Of a DNA stretch of 64,000 nucleotides, positions 37,366-45,958 are shown piece after piece. The notes under the pieces were generated by a model. The model was not told where the DNA came from and searched no databases. It worked only from the letters and a program-made list of their open reading frames with translations. The position numbers and the translations under genes were made by a program. Positions within the stretch are counted from its first letter, which is position 1. Each line of letters starts with the position of its first letter. The stretch spans positions 62,001-126,000 of the forward strand of contig NZ_SOBR01000004.1 of the NCBI RefSeq assembly GCF_004364315.1, written 5' to 3'. Source of the DNA: Chromohalobacter marismortui (GTDB lineage: Bacteria; Pseudomonadota; Gammaproteobacteria; Pseudomonadales; Halomonadaceae).

Positions 37366-37817
37366 CCGCCTTGTCCCACGAAGCCCGAGCGGCCATCGAA
37401 CAGGCCTGCACCCGCCTGGTCCTCGATGCCGCCGCCGCCACCGACCGTCAGGACTATGCCGGCCTCGTGGCGCTTTTCACGCCGGACGGCCAGCTGTTTC
37501 GGCCCACCGCTCCCGAGGAACCGCTCGCCGGGCGCGACGCGATCCTGGCAAGCTACCAGGCACGCCCGGCACAGCGCATCACGCGGCATTTCTGCAGCAA
37601 CATCCGTGTCCAGGTGGAAAGCGCCGAGCGCGCGCGAGTCAGTACCTATGTGCAAGTTTTCGCCGCCGACACCCAATACGCGCCGGACGGCCACTTCGGC
37701 TGGCCGTTGGCAGGCCGCACCATGATCGGTGAATTCGACGACCTGTGCGTCCTCGATCAGGGTGCCTGGCGCTTTGCGGAGCGCCACGCACGTTTCGTCA
37801 TGCATCGCGATGGCTGA
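37362..37817 (+). CDS. SnoaL-like / NTF2-fold protein in the gallate-lig operon
   Basis: The 151-residue protein has the NTF2-like pattern of small hydratases, isomerases and ring-hydroxylating beta subunits: ALSHEARAAIEQACTRLVLD, ALFTPDGQLFRP and a C-terminal WRFAERHARFVMHRDG. The start overlaps the stop of the alpha/beta hydrolase gene. No catalytic residue can be named. Its position suggests a role on a ring-opened or hydrolysed intermediate, perhaps a tautomerase or hydratase, or a bile-acid-dehydratase-like function. I do not recognise a specific family member. Confidence 0.75.
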   Translation: MTALSHEARAAIEQACTRLVLDAAAATDRQDYAGLVALFTPDGQLFRPTAPEEPLAGRDAILASYQARPAQRITRHFCSNIRVQVESAERARVSTYVQVFAADTQYAPDGHFGWPLAGRTMIGEFDDLCVLDQGAWRFAERHARFVMHRDG

Positions 37818-37876
37818 CGCCATGGCACGCTATGCGTCATGTCATCTAGCAACCACACAAAAAGGGAGTACACGCC

Positions 37877-38233
37877 ATGTCGGATACACAAGAGCGCTGG
37901 GGCATTCCCGGCACCTATGTCTTCGATCTCACGCTCTCGCGGCAAGGGTATGCCATCAACAAGATGTGCAACTCGCTCAAGTTCGACGAGAACCGCGAGG
38001 CCTTCAAGGCCGATGAAGAAGCCTATATGGAACGCTATGGCTTGTCGGAAGAACAGAAACAGGCCATTCGCGAGCGTGACTGGCTGCGCCTGACCCAGCT
38101 CGGCGGCAATCTGTTCTTTTTCCTCAAGCTTGGCGCCACCCTGGGCTACGGGCTTTACACCATCGGCGCACAGATGCGTGGCGAGAGCTACGAACAGTTC
38201 ATGTCCACCCGCAACGTGCCAGGAGCAACCTGA
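37877..38233 (+). CDS. ligA: protocatechuate 4,5-dioxygenase, alpha (small) subunit
   Basis: The 118-residue all-helical protein matches LigA: PGTYVFDLTLSRQGYAINKMCNSL at residues 11-34, EEQKQAIRERDWLRLTQLGGN in the middle, and a C-terminal MRGESYEQFMSTRN. It caps the active site of the beta subunit. AAGGGAG precedes the ATG. It lies 59 bp after the SnoaL gene and overlaps ligB by one base. A homologous segment is fused to the C-terminus of GalA two genes downstream. Confidence 0.92.
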   Translation: MSDTQERWGIPGTYVFDLTLSRQGYAINKMCNSLKFDENREAFKADEEAYMERYGLSEEQKQAIRERDWLRLTQLGGNLFFFLKLGATLGYGLYTIGAQMRGESYEQFMSTRNVPGAT

Positions 38234-39078
38234 TGGGCAAGATCGTCGCCGGTATCGGCTCCTCCCATGTGCCCTCCATAGGGCGCGCCTACGACCAGCA
38301 GAAACAGACCGACCCCGCCTGGCAGCCTCTCTTCGACGGTTACGAACCCGTCAAGCGCTGGCTGGCCGAGGAGGTCAAGGCCGATGTCGTCATCCTGGTC
38401 TACAACGATCACGGCACCGAGTTCTTCCTCGATTGCTACCCCACCTTCGCGCTGGGTGTCGCCGACAGCTACGCCGTGGCAGACGAAGGCTACGGTAAAC
38501 GCCCCCTGCCGGACTTCCCCGGGGATGCCGCCTTTTCCGAGCATCTCGCCAACCATCTGGTCTCCGACGAGTTCGACCTGACCTTGTGCCAGGAAATGGC
38601 CCTGGACCATGGCTTCCTCACCGCCATGCCCCTGCTCTGGGATCACGACGACACTGCCTGGCCGGTCAAGGTCGTGCCGCTGCTGGTCAACGTCATCCAG
38701 CACCCTCTGCCCACCGGCCAGCGCTGCTTCAAGCTGGGCGAGGCCATTCGGCGCGCCGTCGAGGCCTACCCCGAGGACACGCGCGTCGTGGTGGTCGGCA
38801 CCGGCGGTCTCTCGCACCAGCTCAATGGCGAGCGTTTCGGACACATCAACGAAGAGTGGGACAAGCAGTGGATGCAGCGCATTCAGGACGAACCCCGCGA
38901 GCTTGCCGCCCTGTCGCACAAGGAGGTCATGACGGAGGCCGGCGCCGAGGGTGGTGAAGTCATCATGTGGTTCGTGATGCGCGGTGCCATGACCGAACGC
39001 GTCGAGGAGGTGCATCGCTTCTACTACGCCCCGATGACCACCGGCATCGGCCTGCTCGCGCTCAACAACAGCGACTGA
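38233..39078 (+). CDS. ligB: protocatechuate 4,5-dioxygenase, beta (catalytic) subunit
   Basis: The 281-residue extradiol dioxygenase has the LigB iron ligands His12 (SSHVPS), His60 (YNDHGTEFF) and Glu242 (GGEVIMW), and the catalytic base His195 (GGLSHQ). It inserts O2 next to a hydroxyl of protocatechuate to give 4-carboxy-2-hydroxymuconate-6-semialdehyde; LigAB enzymes also accept gallate and 3-O-methylgallate. The follow-on enzymes LigC and LigI are not in this window. Translation is coupled to ligA through TGATG. Confidence 0.93.
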   Translation: MGKIVAGIGSSHVPSIGRAYDQQKQTDPAWQPLFDGYEPVKRWLAEEVKADVVILVYNDHGTEFFLDCYPTFALGVADSYAVADEGYGKRPLPDFPGDAAFSEHLANHLVSDEFDLTLCQEMALDHGFLTAMPLLWDHDDTAWPVKVVPLLVNVIQHPLPTGQRCFKLGEAIRRAVEAYPEDTRVVVVGTGGLSHQLNGERFGHINEEWDKQWMQRIQDEPRELAALSHKEVMTEAGAEGGEVIMWFVMRGAMTERVEEVHRFYYAPMTTGIGLLALNNSD

Positions 39079-39105
39079 CTTCCACTCTCGAACGAGGTAT
39101 CGAAA

Positions 39106-40392
39106 ATGGCACGCATCGTCGGCGGACTCGCCGTATCCCACACCCCAACCATCGGCTTCGCCGTCGATCATGAGAAGCAGGAAGAAGACGCCTGGGCACC
39201 GATCTTCGAGAGCTTCGCGCCGATGACGCAGTGGCTGCAGGACAAGCGCCCTGACGTACTCTTTTACATCTTCAACGATCATGTGACGTCGTTTTTCTTC
39301 GACCACTACTCCGCCTTCGTACTCGGCATCGACGACCATTACGAGGTCGCCGACGAAGGCGGCGGGCCACGCGACCTGCCCGGCATCGGCGGGCACGCGG
39401 CGCTGTCTCGCCATATCGGCGAGAGCCTGATGGCGGATGAGTTCGACATGTCGTTTTTCCAGGACAAGCCGCTCGACCACGGCCTTTTCTCGCCCATGTC
39501 GGCGCTGCTGCCGTTCGAGGATGGCTGGCCGGTCGATGTTGTGCCCCTCCAGGTGGGCGTCCTGCAATTCCCGATCCCCAGCGCGGCGCGTTGCTACAAA
39601 CTGGGGCAGGCGCTGCGCCGTGCCATCGAGAGCTATCCGGACGGTCTCGACGTGGCCATCGTCGCCACCGGCGGCGTTTCGCACCAGGTGCACGGCGAGC
39701 GCGCCGGCTTCAACAACCCGGAGTGGGATGCGCAGTTCCTAGACCTGCTGGTCAATGACCCACAACAGCTCACCCAGATGACCCAGGCGGAGTTCGCCAC
39801 CCTGGGCGGCCTGGAAGGTTCGGAAGTGATCACCTACCTGATCATGCGCGGCGCGTTGTCCCACACCGTGATCAAGCGCCACCAGGATTATTACCTGCCG
39901 TCGATGACCGGGATCGCCACCCTGATCCTCGAAAATCAGGCGCAGCCCAACCCTATCGATCTAAGCGAGCGCTATCGTCAACACAGCCGCCATCAACTGG
40001 CCGGCATCGAGGCGCTGGAAGGCACCTACCCGTTCACGCTCGAACGCAGCCGCAAGGGCTATCGCATCAATCGCTTCCTGCATCGGCTGATCGAGCCCGA
40101 CTGGCGCGAGCGCTTTCTCGCCGATCCCGAAGCGCTCTTCGAGGAGGCGGCACTCAGCGAGGAGGAACGCCGCCTGATTCGCGAGCGCGACTGGCGGGGC
40201 ATGATCCATTATGGCGTCATCTTCTTCCTGCTGGAGAAACTCGGGGCCGTCATCGGCACCTCCAATCTCCATATCTATGCCGCCATGCGCGGCGAGAGCC
40301 TGGAAGAATTCCAGAAGACTCGCAATCAGCAGGTCACCTACTCCGTGGCTCGACGTCGAGATACCGACGACGCATCCTCGGCAGAGACTTGA
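39106..40392 (+). CDS. galA: gallate dioxygenase (fused LigB-LigA domains)
   Basis: The 428-residue protein has an N-terminal extradiol domain with iron ligands His12, His59 and Glu240 and base His193, followed from about residue 300 by a LigA-like helical domain (YPFTLERSRKGYRINRFLHRL, then EEERRLIRERDWRGMIHYG and MRGESLEEFQKTRNQ). The length is that of GalA/DesB-type gallate dioxygenases (about 420). It opens the gallate ring to 4-oxalomesaconate, which GalD, GalB and GalC convert to pyruvate and oxaloacetate. An ACGAGG site precedes the ATG, 27 bp after ligB. Confidence 0.93.
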   Translation: MARIVGGLAVSHTPTIGFAVDHEKQEEDAWAPIFESFAPMTQWLQDKRPDVLFYIFNDHVTSFFFDHYSAFVLGIDDHYEVADEGGGPRDLPGIGGHAALSRHIGESLMADEFDMSFFQDKPLDHGLFSPMSALLPFEDGWPVDVVPLQVGVLQFPIPSAARCYKLGQALRRAIESYPDGLDVAIVATGGVSHQVHGERAGFNNPEWDAQFLDLLVNDPQQLTQMTQAEFATLGGLEGSEVITYLIMRGALSHTVIKRHQDYYLPSMTGIATLILENQAQPNPIDLSERYRQHSRHQLAGIEALEGTYPFTLERSRKGYRINRFLHRLIEPDWRERFLADPEALFEEAALSEEERRLIRERDWRGMIHYGVIFFLLEKLGAVIGTSNLHIYAAMRGESLEEFQKTRNQQVTYSVARRRDTDDASSAET

Positions 40393-40432
40393 TAAGCTGA
40401 CGCTTTATTTCACCACCACCCGGGAACGTTCG

Positions 40433-41599
40433 ATGGTTCATAAAAAGGCAATCGCTTATTCAGTGTCATTCGCCGCTTTTCTAGGCCCTTTTACGCAAAC
40501 CGTCTACGTTCCCATCCTTCCCGAACTGCAGGATACGCTGGCCACCAGCCAGCTACTCATCAATGCCAGCATTTCAGTATTCACCTTCATCATCGCCTTC
40601 ATGCAGATCCTCTACGGTCCGCTGACCGACACCTGGGGGCGCAAGAAGGTGCTGCTGCCCGGCATCGCCCTCTATGTCGGAGCCTCGATCGGCTGCTTCT
40701 ACGCCGACCACATCGCCTCATTGCTCTTCTTTCGCGTGTTCCAGGCCGTGGGCATCGCGACGGGGTCAGTGGTCGCCGTGACCGTCATCGGCGATCTTTT
40801 CCAAGGCGAGGAACGCCTCAAGGCAATGGGCACCTTCCAGATGCTGGTCGCGCTCGGCCCCGTCATCGGCCCAGTGGCGGGGGGCTTCATCGCCGGACAA
40901 CTCGACTATCATTACGTCTTTTTGGCGCTGGCCATCGCCGGGGGGCTGATCGGCACCCTCAACTGGGCTTTGCTTCGGGAAACCAAGCCCGCCGGCCCCG
41001 CGCGCAGGATCGACATGGCCGAATACGCACGCATCGCGCGTGACCGCCAGGGGCTGACCATCGGTATTCTGGGCTTTGTGCAGTTCTATATTTACTACAA
41101 TTTCCTGGTCTATCTGCCGGTGATCCTCGACCAGGGCTACACGCTCTCGGTGGCCCAGAAAGGGCTGATGTTCTTACCGCTTTCCGTCGCCTTGGTACTG
41201 GGAAGCTTCCTGAGTAGCCGTGTGCAAAAGCGCCTCTCGACGGAAAGCCTGCTGGTGATCACTGCCTTGCTGTGCGCCATCGATGTCGTGGCTTTTCTTG
41301 TCACGGCGACGCACTCGCTGACGCTGCTCATCGCGACAACATTCCTATTCGGATTGCTGTTGGGCCTGTCGCTTCCCGCGCAGACCGCGCTGCTGACGCG
41401 CGTCTTCGTCACCCACCGCGCCACCGCCGTGGGGCTTTATAACTTCTTCCGCTTCATGGGCATGGCCAGCGGGCCGTTTCTCGGCGCTTTGCTCTTCGGC
41501 CTCGGCGGCCTCACGCTTCTGTTCAGCATCGCCGCCCTGCTTTTCCTGCTCATCGCTCTGCTCACCCGACGCAATCTGATGCCCGCCCGGCCCCACTAG
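40433..41599 (+). CDS. MFS transporter, 12 membrane segments (Bcr/CflA-like)
   Basis: The chosen ATG gives 388 residues and begins at MVHKKAIAYSVSFAAFLGPF; the frame is open upstream but overlaps galA. Twelve hydrophobic segments and the DHA1 signature GPLTDTWGRKKVLLPG between helices 2 and 3 are present. The protein resembles drug:H+ antiporters rather than the aromatic-acid symporters. Placed 40 bp after galA, it could export a toxic intermediate or import gallate. Direction and substrate are unknown. Confidence 0.85.
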   Translation: MVHKKAIAYSVSFAAFLGPFTQTVYVPILPELQDTLATSQLLINASISVFTFIIAFMQILYGPLTDTWGRKKVLLPGIALYVGASIGCFYADHIASLLFFRVFQAVGIATGSVVAVTVIGDLFQGEERLKAMGTFQMLVALGPVIGPVAGGFIAGQLDYHYVFLALAIAGGLIGTLNWALLRETKPAGPARRIDMAEYARIARDRQGLTIGILGFVQFYIYYNFLVYLPVILDQGYTLSVAQKGLMFLPLSVALVLGSFLSSRVQKRLSTESLLVITALLCAIDVVAFLVTATHSLTLLIATTFLFGLLLGLSLPAQTALLTRVFVTHRATAVGLYNFFRFMGMASGPFLGALLFGLGGLTLLFSIAALLFLLIALLTRRNLMPARPH

Positions 41600-41749
41600 A
41601 TTCCGTGAGAAAAATCGGCGAGCGATGACCGCCTGCGAAGGCATTCTTGCCATGCTGGGGCCAACCGCGCCTAGAATGAGGGGACATGACCTGCGCCTGG
41701 CGTGGGTGACGTTCCACGCGAGACGTGCACCGATAACAGGAGTCCCCTC

Positions 41750-42298
41750 ATGTCACTGACGCCTTCCACCATGATCGAGCTGGGCTCGCCACTGCCGGCG
41801 TTTCGGCTTCCCGATGCCGACGGCAAGGAAGTCGACAGCGCCGATTTCGCCGGGCGCCCGGTTCTGGTGGCGTTCATCTGCAACCACTGCCCCTTCGTCA
41901 AGCACATCGCGGATGCCTTCGCCGATTTCGCTCGCGAGTATCAGGCCAAGGGCCTGGCGGTGGTCGCCATCAACAGCAACGACTTTCACACCCACCCGGA
42001 CGACCGCCCTGAGCGCATGCGCGAGGAAGTCGACGCACGCGGCTATACCTTCGATTATCTGGTGGATGAAAGCCAGGATGTGGCCCGCGCCTTCGAGGCA
42101 GCCTGTACGCCGGACTTTTTCCTGTTCGATCACGAACATCGCCTGGCCTATCGGGGACAGTTCGATGCCAGCCGCCCCAGCAAGGAGACGCCGGTCACCG
42201 GGGATGACCTGCGCGCCGCCGCCGATGCAGTGCTTGCCGACCGCGCACCGGCGGCCCAGCAGACGCCATCCATGGGCTGCAACATCAAATGGAAGTGA
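41750..42298 (+). CDS. thioredoxin-like (AhpC/TSA-type) protein
   Basis: The 182-residue cytosolic protein starts at MSLTPSTMIELG behind ACAGGAG. It has the CxxC motif CNHCPFVKH near residues 44-52 and a thioredoxin fold typical of small peroxiredoxin or redoxin-domain proteins, ending in MGCNIKWK. No signal peptide is visible with this start. It overlaps the next gene by ten bases and so shares its transcript. It probably reduces or senses disulfides; a link to aromatic catabolism is not evident. Confidence 0.8.
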   Translation: MSLTPSTMIELGSPLPAFRLPDADGKEVDSADFAGRPVLVAFICNHCPFVKHIADAFADFAREYQAKGLAVVAINSNDFHTHPDDRPERMREEVDARGYTFDYLVDESQDVARAFEAACTPDFFLFDHEHRLAYRGQFDASRPSKETPVTGDDLRAAADAVLADRAPAAQQTPSMGCNIKWK

Positions 42299-43233
42299 GC
42301 GATGTCCAGCATGCGCGGGCGCGGATCGCCGAGGCCCTCGCGGCGACGCCGCTGTTGCTCGACCAGACGCTGTCAGAGCGGCTGGGACGGCGCGTGTGGC
42401 TAAAGGCCGAGTCGTTTCAGCATACCGGCTCCTTCAAGGCGCGCGGCTCGCTGAACTGGTTGCGCACGGCGAGTGACGAGGAGCTCGCCGGCGGGCTGGG
42501 CGCCGTGTCCGCCGGTAATCATGCCCTGGGGCTAGCCTGGGCGGCACGGCAAAGGAACGTGCCCGTGACCATCGTGATGCCCGAGAACGCGAGTCCGTTC
42601 AAGGTGGACGGCAGCCGCGCGCTGGGCGCGGAGGTCATCCTGCACGGCGACATCAACGCGGCCTGGGCGTTGATGCATGAACGAGTCGAGGAGCGTGGCC
42701 TGACGCTGGTGCATCCCTATGACAACGAACGCATCATCGCCGGCCAGGGCACGCTGGGGCTCGAGGTGCTCGAGCAGGCGCCGGACGCCCAGGCGATCCT
42801 GTGTCCCGTCGGTGGCGGTGGCCTGATCGGGGGTATCGGCGTGGTGACATCGGCGCTGCGCCCCTCGCTCTCGCTGATCGGCGTGGAGCCCCGCGGAGCG
42901 GCGAGCATGGCGCATGCCTGGACCCAGGGCGGCCCCGCCAGGCTCGACGGTGTCGAAAGCTGCGCCAAGAGTCTTGCCGCCGCCATCGTCGGCGAGCACA
43001 CCTACCCGCTCAGTCGCCGGCACGTCACCGAGCTCGTCGCGGTGGACGAGGACGCCATCCACCGCGCCATGCGCCACTTGCTCTACCAGACCAAGCTGGT
43101 CGCCGAGCCCGGCGCGGCCGTGGGCGTGGCTGCCCTGCTCGAAGGCGCGGCGACGCTACCACCGCAAGGCGATGTCGTGATCATCGTCACCGGCGCCAAC
43201 CTGGGACGCGATGAGCTGGCCGACTTTTTGTAA
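42289..43233 (+). CDS. PLP-dependent threonine/serine dehydratase family protein
   Basis: The 314-residue fold-type II PLP enzyme has the lysine in SFQHTGSFKARG near residue 50, the substrate loop VSAGNHALGLAWAA near 73 and the phosphate-binding GGGGLIGGI near residue 178. Such enzymes deaminate threonine or serine, or act as racemases or hydroxyaspartate dehydratases. The C-terminal regulatory ACT domain of biosynthetic IlvA is absent, so it is a short catabolic-type member. It overlaps the thioredoxin-like gene by ten bases and converges on pcaG. Confidence 0.85.
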   Translation: MEVSDVQHARARIAEALAATPLLLDQTLSERLGRRVWLKAESFQHTGSFKARGSLNWLRTASDEELAGGLGAVSAGNHALGLAWAARQRNVPVTIVMPENASPFKVDGSRALGAEVILHGDINAAWALMHERVEERGLTLVHPYDNERIIAGQGTLGLEVLEQAPDAQAILCPVGGGGLIGGIGVVTSALRPSLSLIGVEPRGAASMAHAWTQGGPARLDGVESCAKSLAAAIVGEHTYPLSRRHVTELVAVDEDAIHRAMRHLLYQTKLVAEPGAAVGVAALLEGAATLPPQGDVVIIVTGANLGRDELADFL

Positions 43234-43296
43234 GCAGCGTCTTTGCAGTACGCGCTGGAACGACATGCTGGCATCACGTACTCGCTCGTCGCGCCC

Positions 43297-43929
43297 TTAG
43301 AAGTCGAAGAACACCGTCTCGCCCTCGCCTTGCAGCCGGATATCGAAGCGATAGCGCACCTTGCCTTCGCTCTCTTCGCGCTTGGCGATCAAGGTCTGAC
43401 GGCGCGCCGGGGATTCCACCGCGTTGAGCACCGGGCAAGCCGCGTTGGCCTCGGCTTCATCCTCGAAGTAAAGCCGCGTGTGCAACTGAATATTGATCCC
43501 CCGGGCGAACACGGCGAGGGTGACGTGCGGCGCCATCAGGCGCCCGTCGCGACGCGCGACCTGGCCCGGCTTGATGGTGTGAAAGCACCACTCGCCATCG
43601 CTCTCCGCCGTCGTCGCGGTACGTCCGAAACTGTTGAACGCCGCCTGCAGATCGAATTCGCACTGATAGTTGCCATGCGCATCGGCCTGCCAGGCTTCCA
43701 GCAGGGCATCGCGCACCAAGTCACCGTTGCCGTCGATGACGCGCCCCACGAGTTCAATGGCTTCACCGTCGGCCTGCGGCGAGGCGAGGCGGTTCCAGAT
43801 CTCTTCCTCGCGCGGGGGCAAGCCGGCGATATCCAGAGCCAGGCCGATGTGCACGTAGGGACCGGCCGTCTGCGACGCGGTTTCGCGCAGCATGAGCGCG
43901 GCGCTAGGCTGTGAATTCGGCTGTTGCAT
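43297..43929 (-). CDS. pcaG: protocatechuate 3,4-dioxygenase, alpha subunit
   Basis: The 210-residue intradiol dioxygenase subunit has the typical PcaG start SQTAGPYVHIGLAL and the segments VIDGNGDLVRDALLEAWQAD and GEWCFHTIKPG. The iron ligands of the beta subunit are not conserved here, as expected for the structural alpha subunit. It forms the (alpha-beta)n enzyme with PcaH, encoded 3 bp upstream, and cleaves protocatechuate to 3-carboxy-cis,cis-muconate. The two genes are translationally close. Confidence 0.94.
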   Translation of the reverse strand: MQQPNSQPSAALMLRETASQTAGPYVHIGLALDIAGLPPREEEIWNRLASPQADGEAIELVGRVIDGNGDLVRDALLEAWQADAHGNYQCEFDLQAAFNSFGRTATTAESDGEWCFHTIKPGQVARRDGRLMAPHVTLAVFARGINIQLHTRLYFEDEAEANAACPVLNAVESPARRQTLIAKREESEGKVRYRFDIRLQGEGETVFFDF

Positions 43930-43932
43930 GAT

Positions 43933-44673
43933 TTACCCCTGGTTCTCGAAATAGGTTTGCAGTTCACCGCGAACGACCAGGTCGAAGCGGTAGGCCAGGC
44001 AATCCATCGAGCGGCTACGCGCCATGTCGAGACGCCCGGTCATGGTCTCGACAGCCTCGGGATCGCGCAGAGTGTGCACGATGGGACACAGCGGAATCAG
44101 TGGATCACCCTCGAAATACATCTGCGTGATCAGTCGCGTGGAAATCGACGGCCCCATCACCGAGACGTGGATGTGCGCCGGGCGCCAGCTATTGATGTTA
44201 TTGGGCCAGGGATACGGGCCGGGCTTGATGGTGCGGAAACGATACCAGCCCTCGTCGTCGCTCAAGCAGCGGCCCACGCCGCCGAAATTGGGATCGAGCG
44301 GTGCCAGGTAGCCGTCTTTCTTGTGGCGATAACGCCCACCGGCGTTGGCCTGCCACATTTCCACCAGGGTGTTGGGTACCGGCTTGCCGAACTGATCGAC
44401 GACACGTCCGAACACGATGACCCGCTCGCCGATGGGCAGACCGGCCTGGGCTTCGTTGTCGGCACGGAAGTTGAGCAGCAGGTCGTTGTCGTGCGGGCCC
44501 ATGCGCAGGCGCGTGAAATCCGGGCCGGCGAGCTCCGAGACACTCGGCGTCTGCAGACTGACGTAGGCCTGGCTGGGGGAGCGCGCCACCGTCGTCTTGT
44601 AGCCTGGCGCATAGGCCGGGGGATGCCAGTTACGGTCGCGCTCGACGAAGCGCTTGTTATCGTTGAGAGGCAT
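43933..44673 (-). CDS. pcaH: protocatechuate 3,4-dioxygenase, beta subunit
   Basis: The 246-residue catalytic subunit starts at [13 protein letters not shown] behind AGGAGA. The non-heme ferric iron ligands are visible as Tyr144 (GWYRF), Tyr154 (GPYPW) and His167-x-His169 (PAHIHV). It performs intradiol cleavage of protocatechuate made by PobA and VanAB. It lies 167 bp downstream of pcaQ on the same strand, with a PcaQ-type box between, and is followed by pcaG. Confidence 0.95.
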   Translation of the reverse strand: MPLNDNKRFVERDRNWHPPAYAPGYKTTVARSPSQAYVSLQTPSVSELAGPDFTRLRMGPHDNDLLLNFRADNEAQAGLPIGERVIVFGRVVDQFGKPVPNTLVEMWQANAGGRYRHKKDGYLAPLDPNFGGVGRCLSDDEGWYRFRTIKPGPYPWPNNINSWRPAHIHVSVMGPSISTRLITQMYFEGDPLIPLCPIVHTLRDPEAVETMTGRLDMARSRSMDCLAYRFDLVVRGELQTYFENQG

Positions 44674-44779
44674 GCGAATCTCCTGAGCGAAAGAACCGCG
44701 GCGCCCGCGAACGCCGCGATGACATGCCGCATTGTCCGCGCTGGGCCCCGGCTGCCAATTGAAATGGCTGCCCGCCCCC

Positions 44780-44795
44780 ATAACCTCCTGGCTAT
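44780..44795. promoter_or_regulatory. PcaQ-type box upstream of pcaHG
   Basis: ATAACC-TCCT-GGCTAT matches the published Sinorhizobium PcaQ consensus ATAACC-N4-GGTTAA at all left positions and at four of six right positions. It is centred about 115 bp upstream of the pcaH start and just downstream of pcaQ. It is the likely binding site for the LysR activator. Confidence 0.6.
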
Positions 44796-44840
44796 ATCGG
44801 CCAAAGGTCTATACGACCAAGGAACAAGCCTTCGCCGCCA

Positions 44841-45767
44841 TCAAAGCGCAGGGGTCCCCACCTCGGCGACGACCTCGCGCAGACACGCGCTCAGGGCGTC
44901 GACGCCGGGGTTGCGCGGCAGGGCGATATTGGTGCACACCCCCACGGAGCCGCCCCGCGATTCCAGATGCACGGGTAGACAGGCCAGACGGCCATCGCGG
45001 AGATCCTCGCGTACCGCATCGAGAGGCGCGACCCACAGCGCGTCACTGGCCAGGGCATACCGGCGACTCAACGAGAGCGACAGGGTTTCCAGTGCGATAC
45101 GCGGCGGCCCCGCACCTTGTTCGACCCAGAAGCGCTCGACCTGATCGCGCAGGGTGGTCGAGGTCGGCGGCACGATCCACGCATTGGCGGTCAACGCTTC
45201 GCCTTCCAGCGTGCCGTGCGCCAACAGCGGATGCCCGCCGCGCACCACCAGCACCAGCGGCTCGTAATACAGGTGCTCGAACTGCAGGCCACGAATTTCG
45301 CGGGCCTCGCTCATGCGTCCGGCCACCGCATCCAGTTCCCCCATCCGCAGGCGGGAGAGCAGGTACGCACTGGGCCCCGTCACCACCTGAACGCGCCATT
45401 GCGGTGCCTGGGCATGCAGGCGATGCAGCGCCCGAGGCAGCAGGCCCTCTTCGACAGTCGACAAGGCACCCAGGCGCACCACCGCTTCCTGCTGGGCGGC
45501 GTCGCGCACCGCCTGGAAGCCCTCGCCCAGACTGCGCAGCGCCGGGCCGGCGTGACGCAGCAGGGTCAAACCGGCAGTGGTCAAGGTAGCGCCATGCGGG
45601 CTGCGCTCGAAAAGCGTCGTCTCGAGGATCTCTTCCAACTCGCGAATCGTCTTGGACATCGCCGGCTGGGTAATGGAAAGCGCCTGCGCGGCCTTGGCCA
45701 GGCTCTGCAGACGCGCAACTTCCTGAAACGCCATGAGATGGCGCAGCTTGACGCGAGCGCTCAGCAT
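44841..45767 (-). CDS. pcaQ: LysR-family activator of protocatechuate genes
   Basis: The 308-residue protein begins MLSARVKLRHLMAFQEVARL behind GAGGA and carries the LysR helix-turn-helix LAKAAQALSITQPAMSKTIRELEEIL, which is characteristic of PcaQ (S-K-T-I-x-E-L-E). The effector domain follows from about residue 90. PcaQ activates pcaHG and related genes in response to 3-carboxy-cis,cis-muconate or its lactone. Unlike the usual divergent layout, it is in tandem upstream of pcaHG here, with the PcaQ box in the gap. Confidence 0.87.
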   Translation of the reverse strand: MLSARVKLRHLMAFQEVARLQSLAKAAQALSITQPAMSKTIRELEEILETTLFERSPHGATLTTAGLTLLRHAGPALRSLGEGFQAVRDAAQQEAVVRLGALSTVEEGLLPRALHRLHAQAPQWRVQVVTGPSAYLLSRLRMGELDAVAGRMSEAREIRGLQFEHLYYEPLVLVVRGGHPLLAHGTLEGEALTANAWIVPPTSTTLRDQVERFWVEQGAGPPRIALETLSLSLSRRYALASDALWVAPLDAVREDLRDGRLACLPVHLESRGGSVGVCTNIALPRNPGVDALSACLREVVAEVGTPAL

Positions 45768-45958
45768 CGCGGTGTCCTCACGAATCACGGGCAGGGGCGC
45801 GACGCATGTGAGCCACGCTCGCTCGCCCTTGCCAAGGTCAGCATCAGTGAGATGAGGATACCAGCAGGCGCTTGGTGGCAGCCATGGCGGCAAGGCTTAT
45901 CGCCATCAACTCATGGCCGAGGAACACAGCGGCGTCACGTCACGCGAGCATGGTCTCA

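Noticed and set aside
38188-39693. 501-codon frame antisense to ligB and galA
   Set aside because: Spans two genes with intact catalytic residues on the other strand; composition typical of antisense frames.
43234-43296. Possible terminator between the dehydratase gene and pcaG
   Set aside because: No inverted repeat with a stem of six or more pairs was found in this convergent gap.
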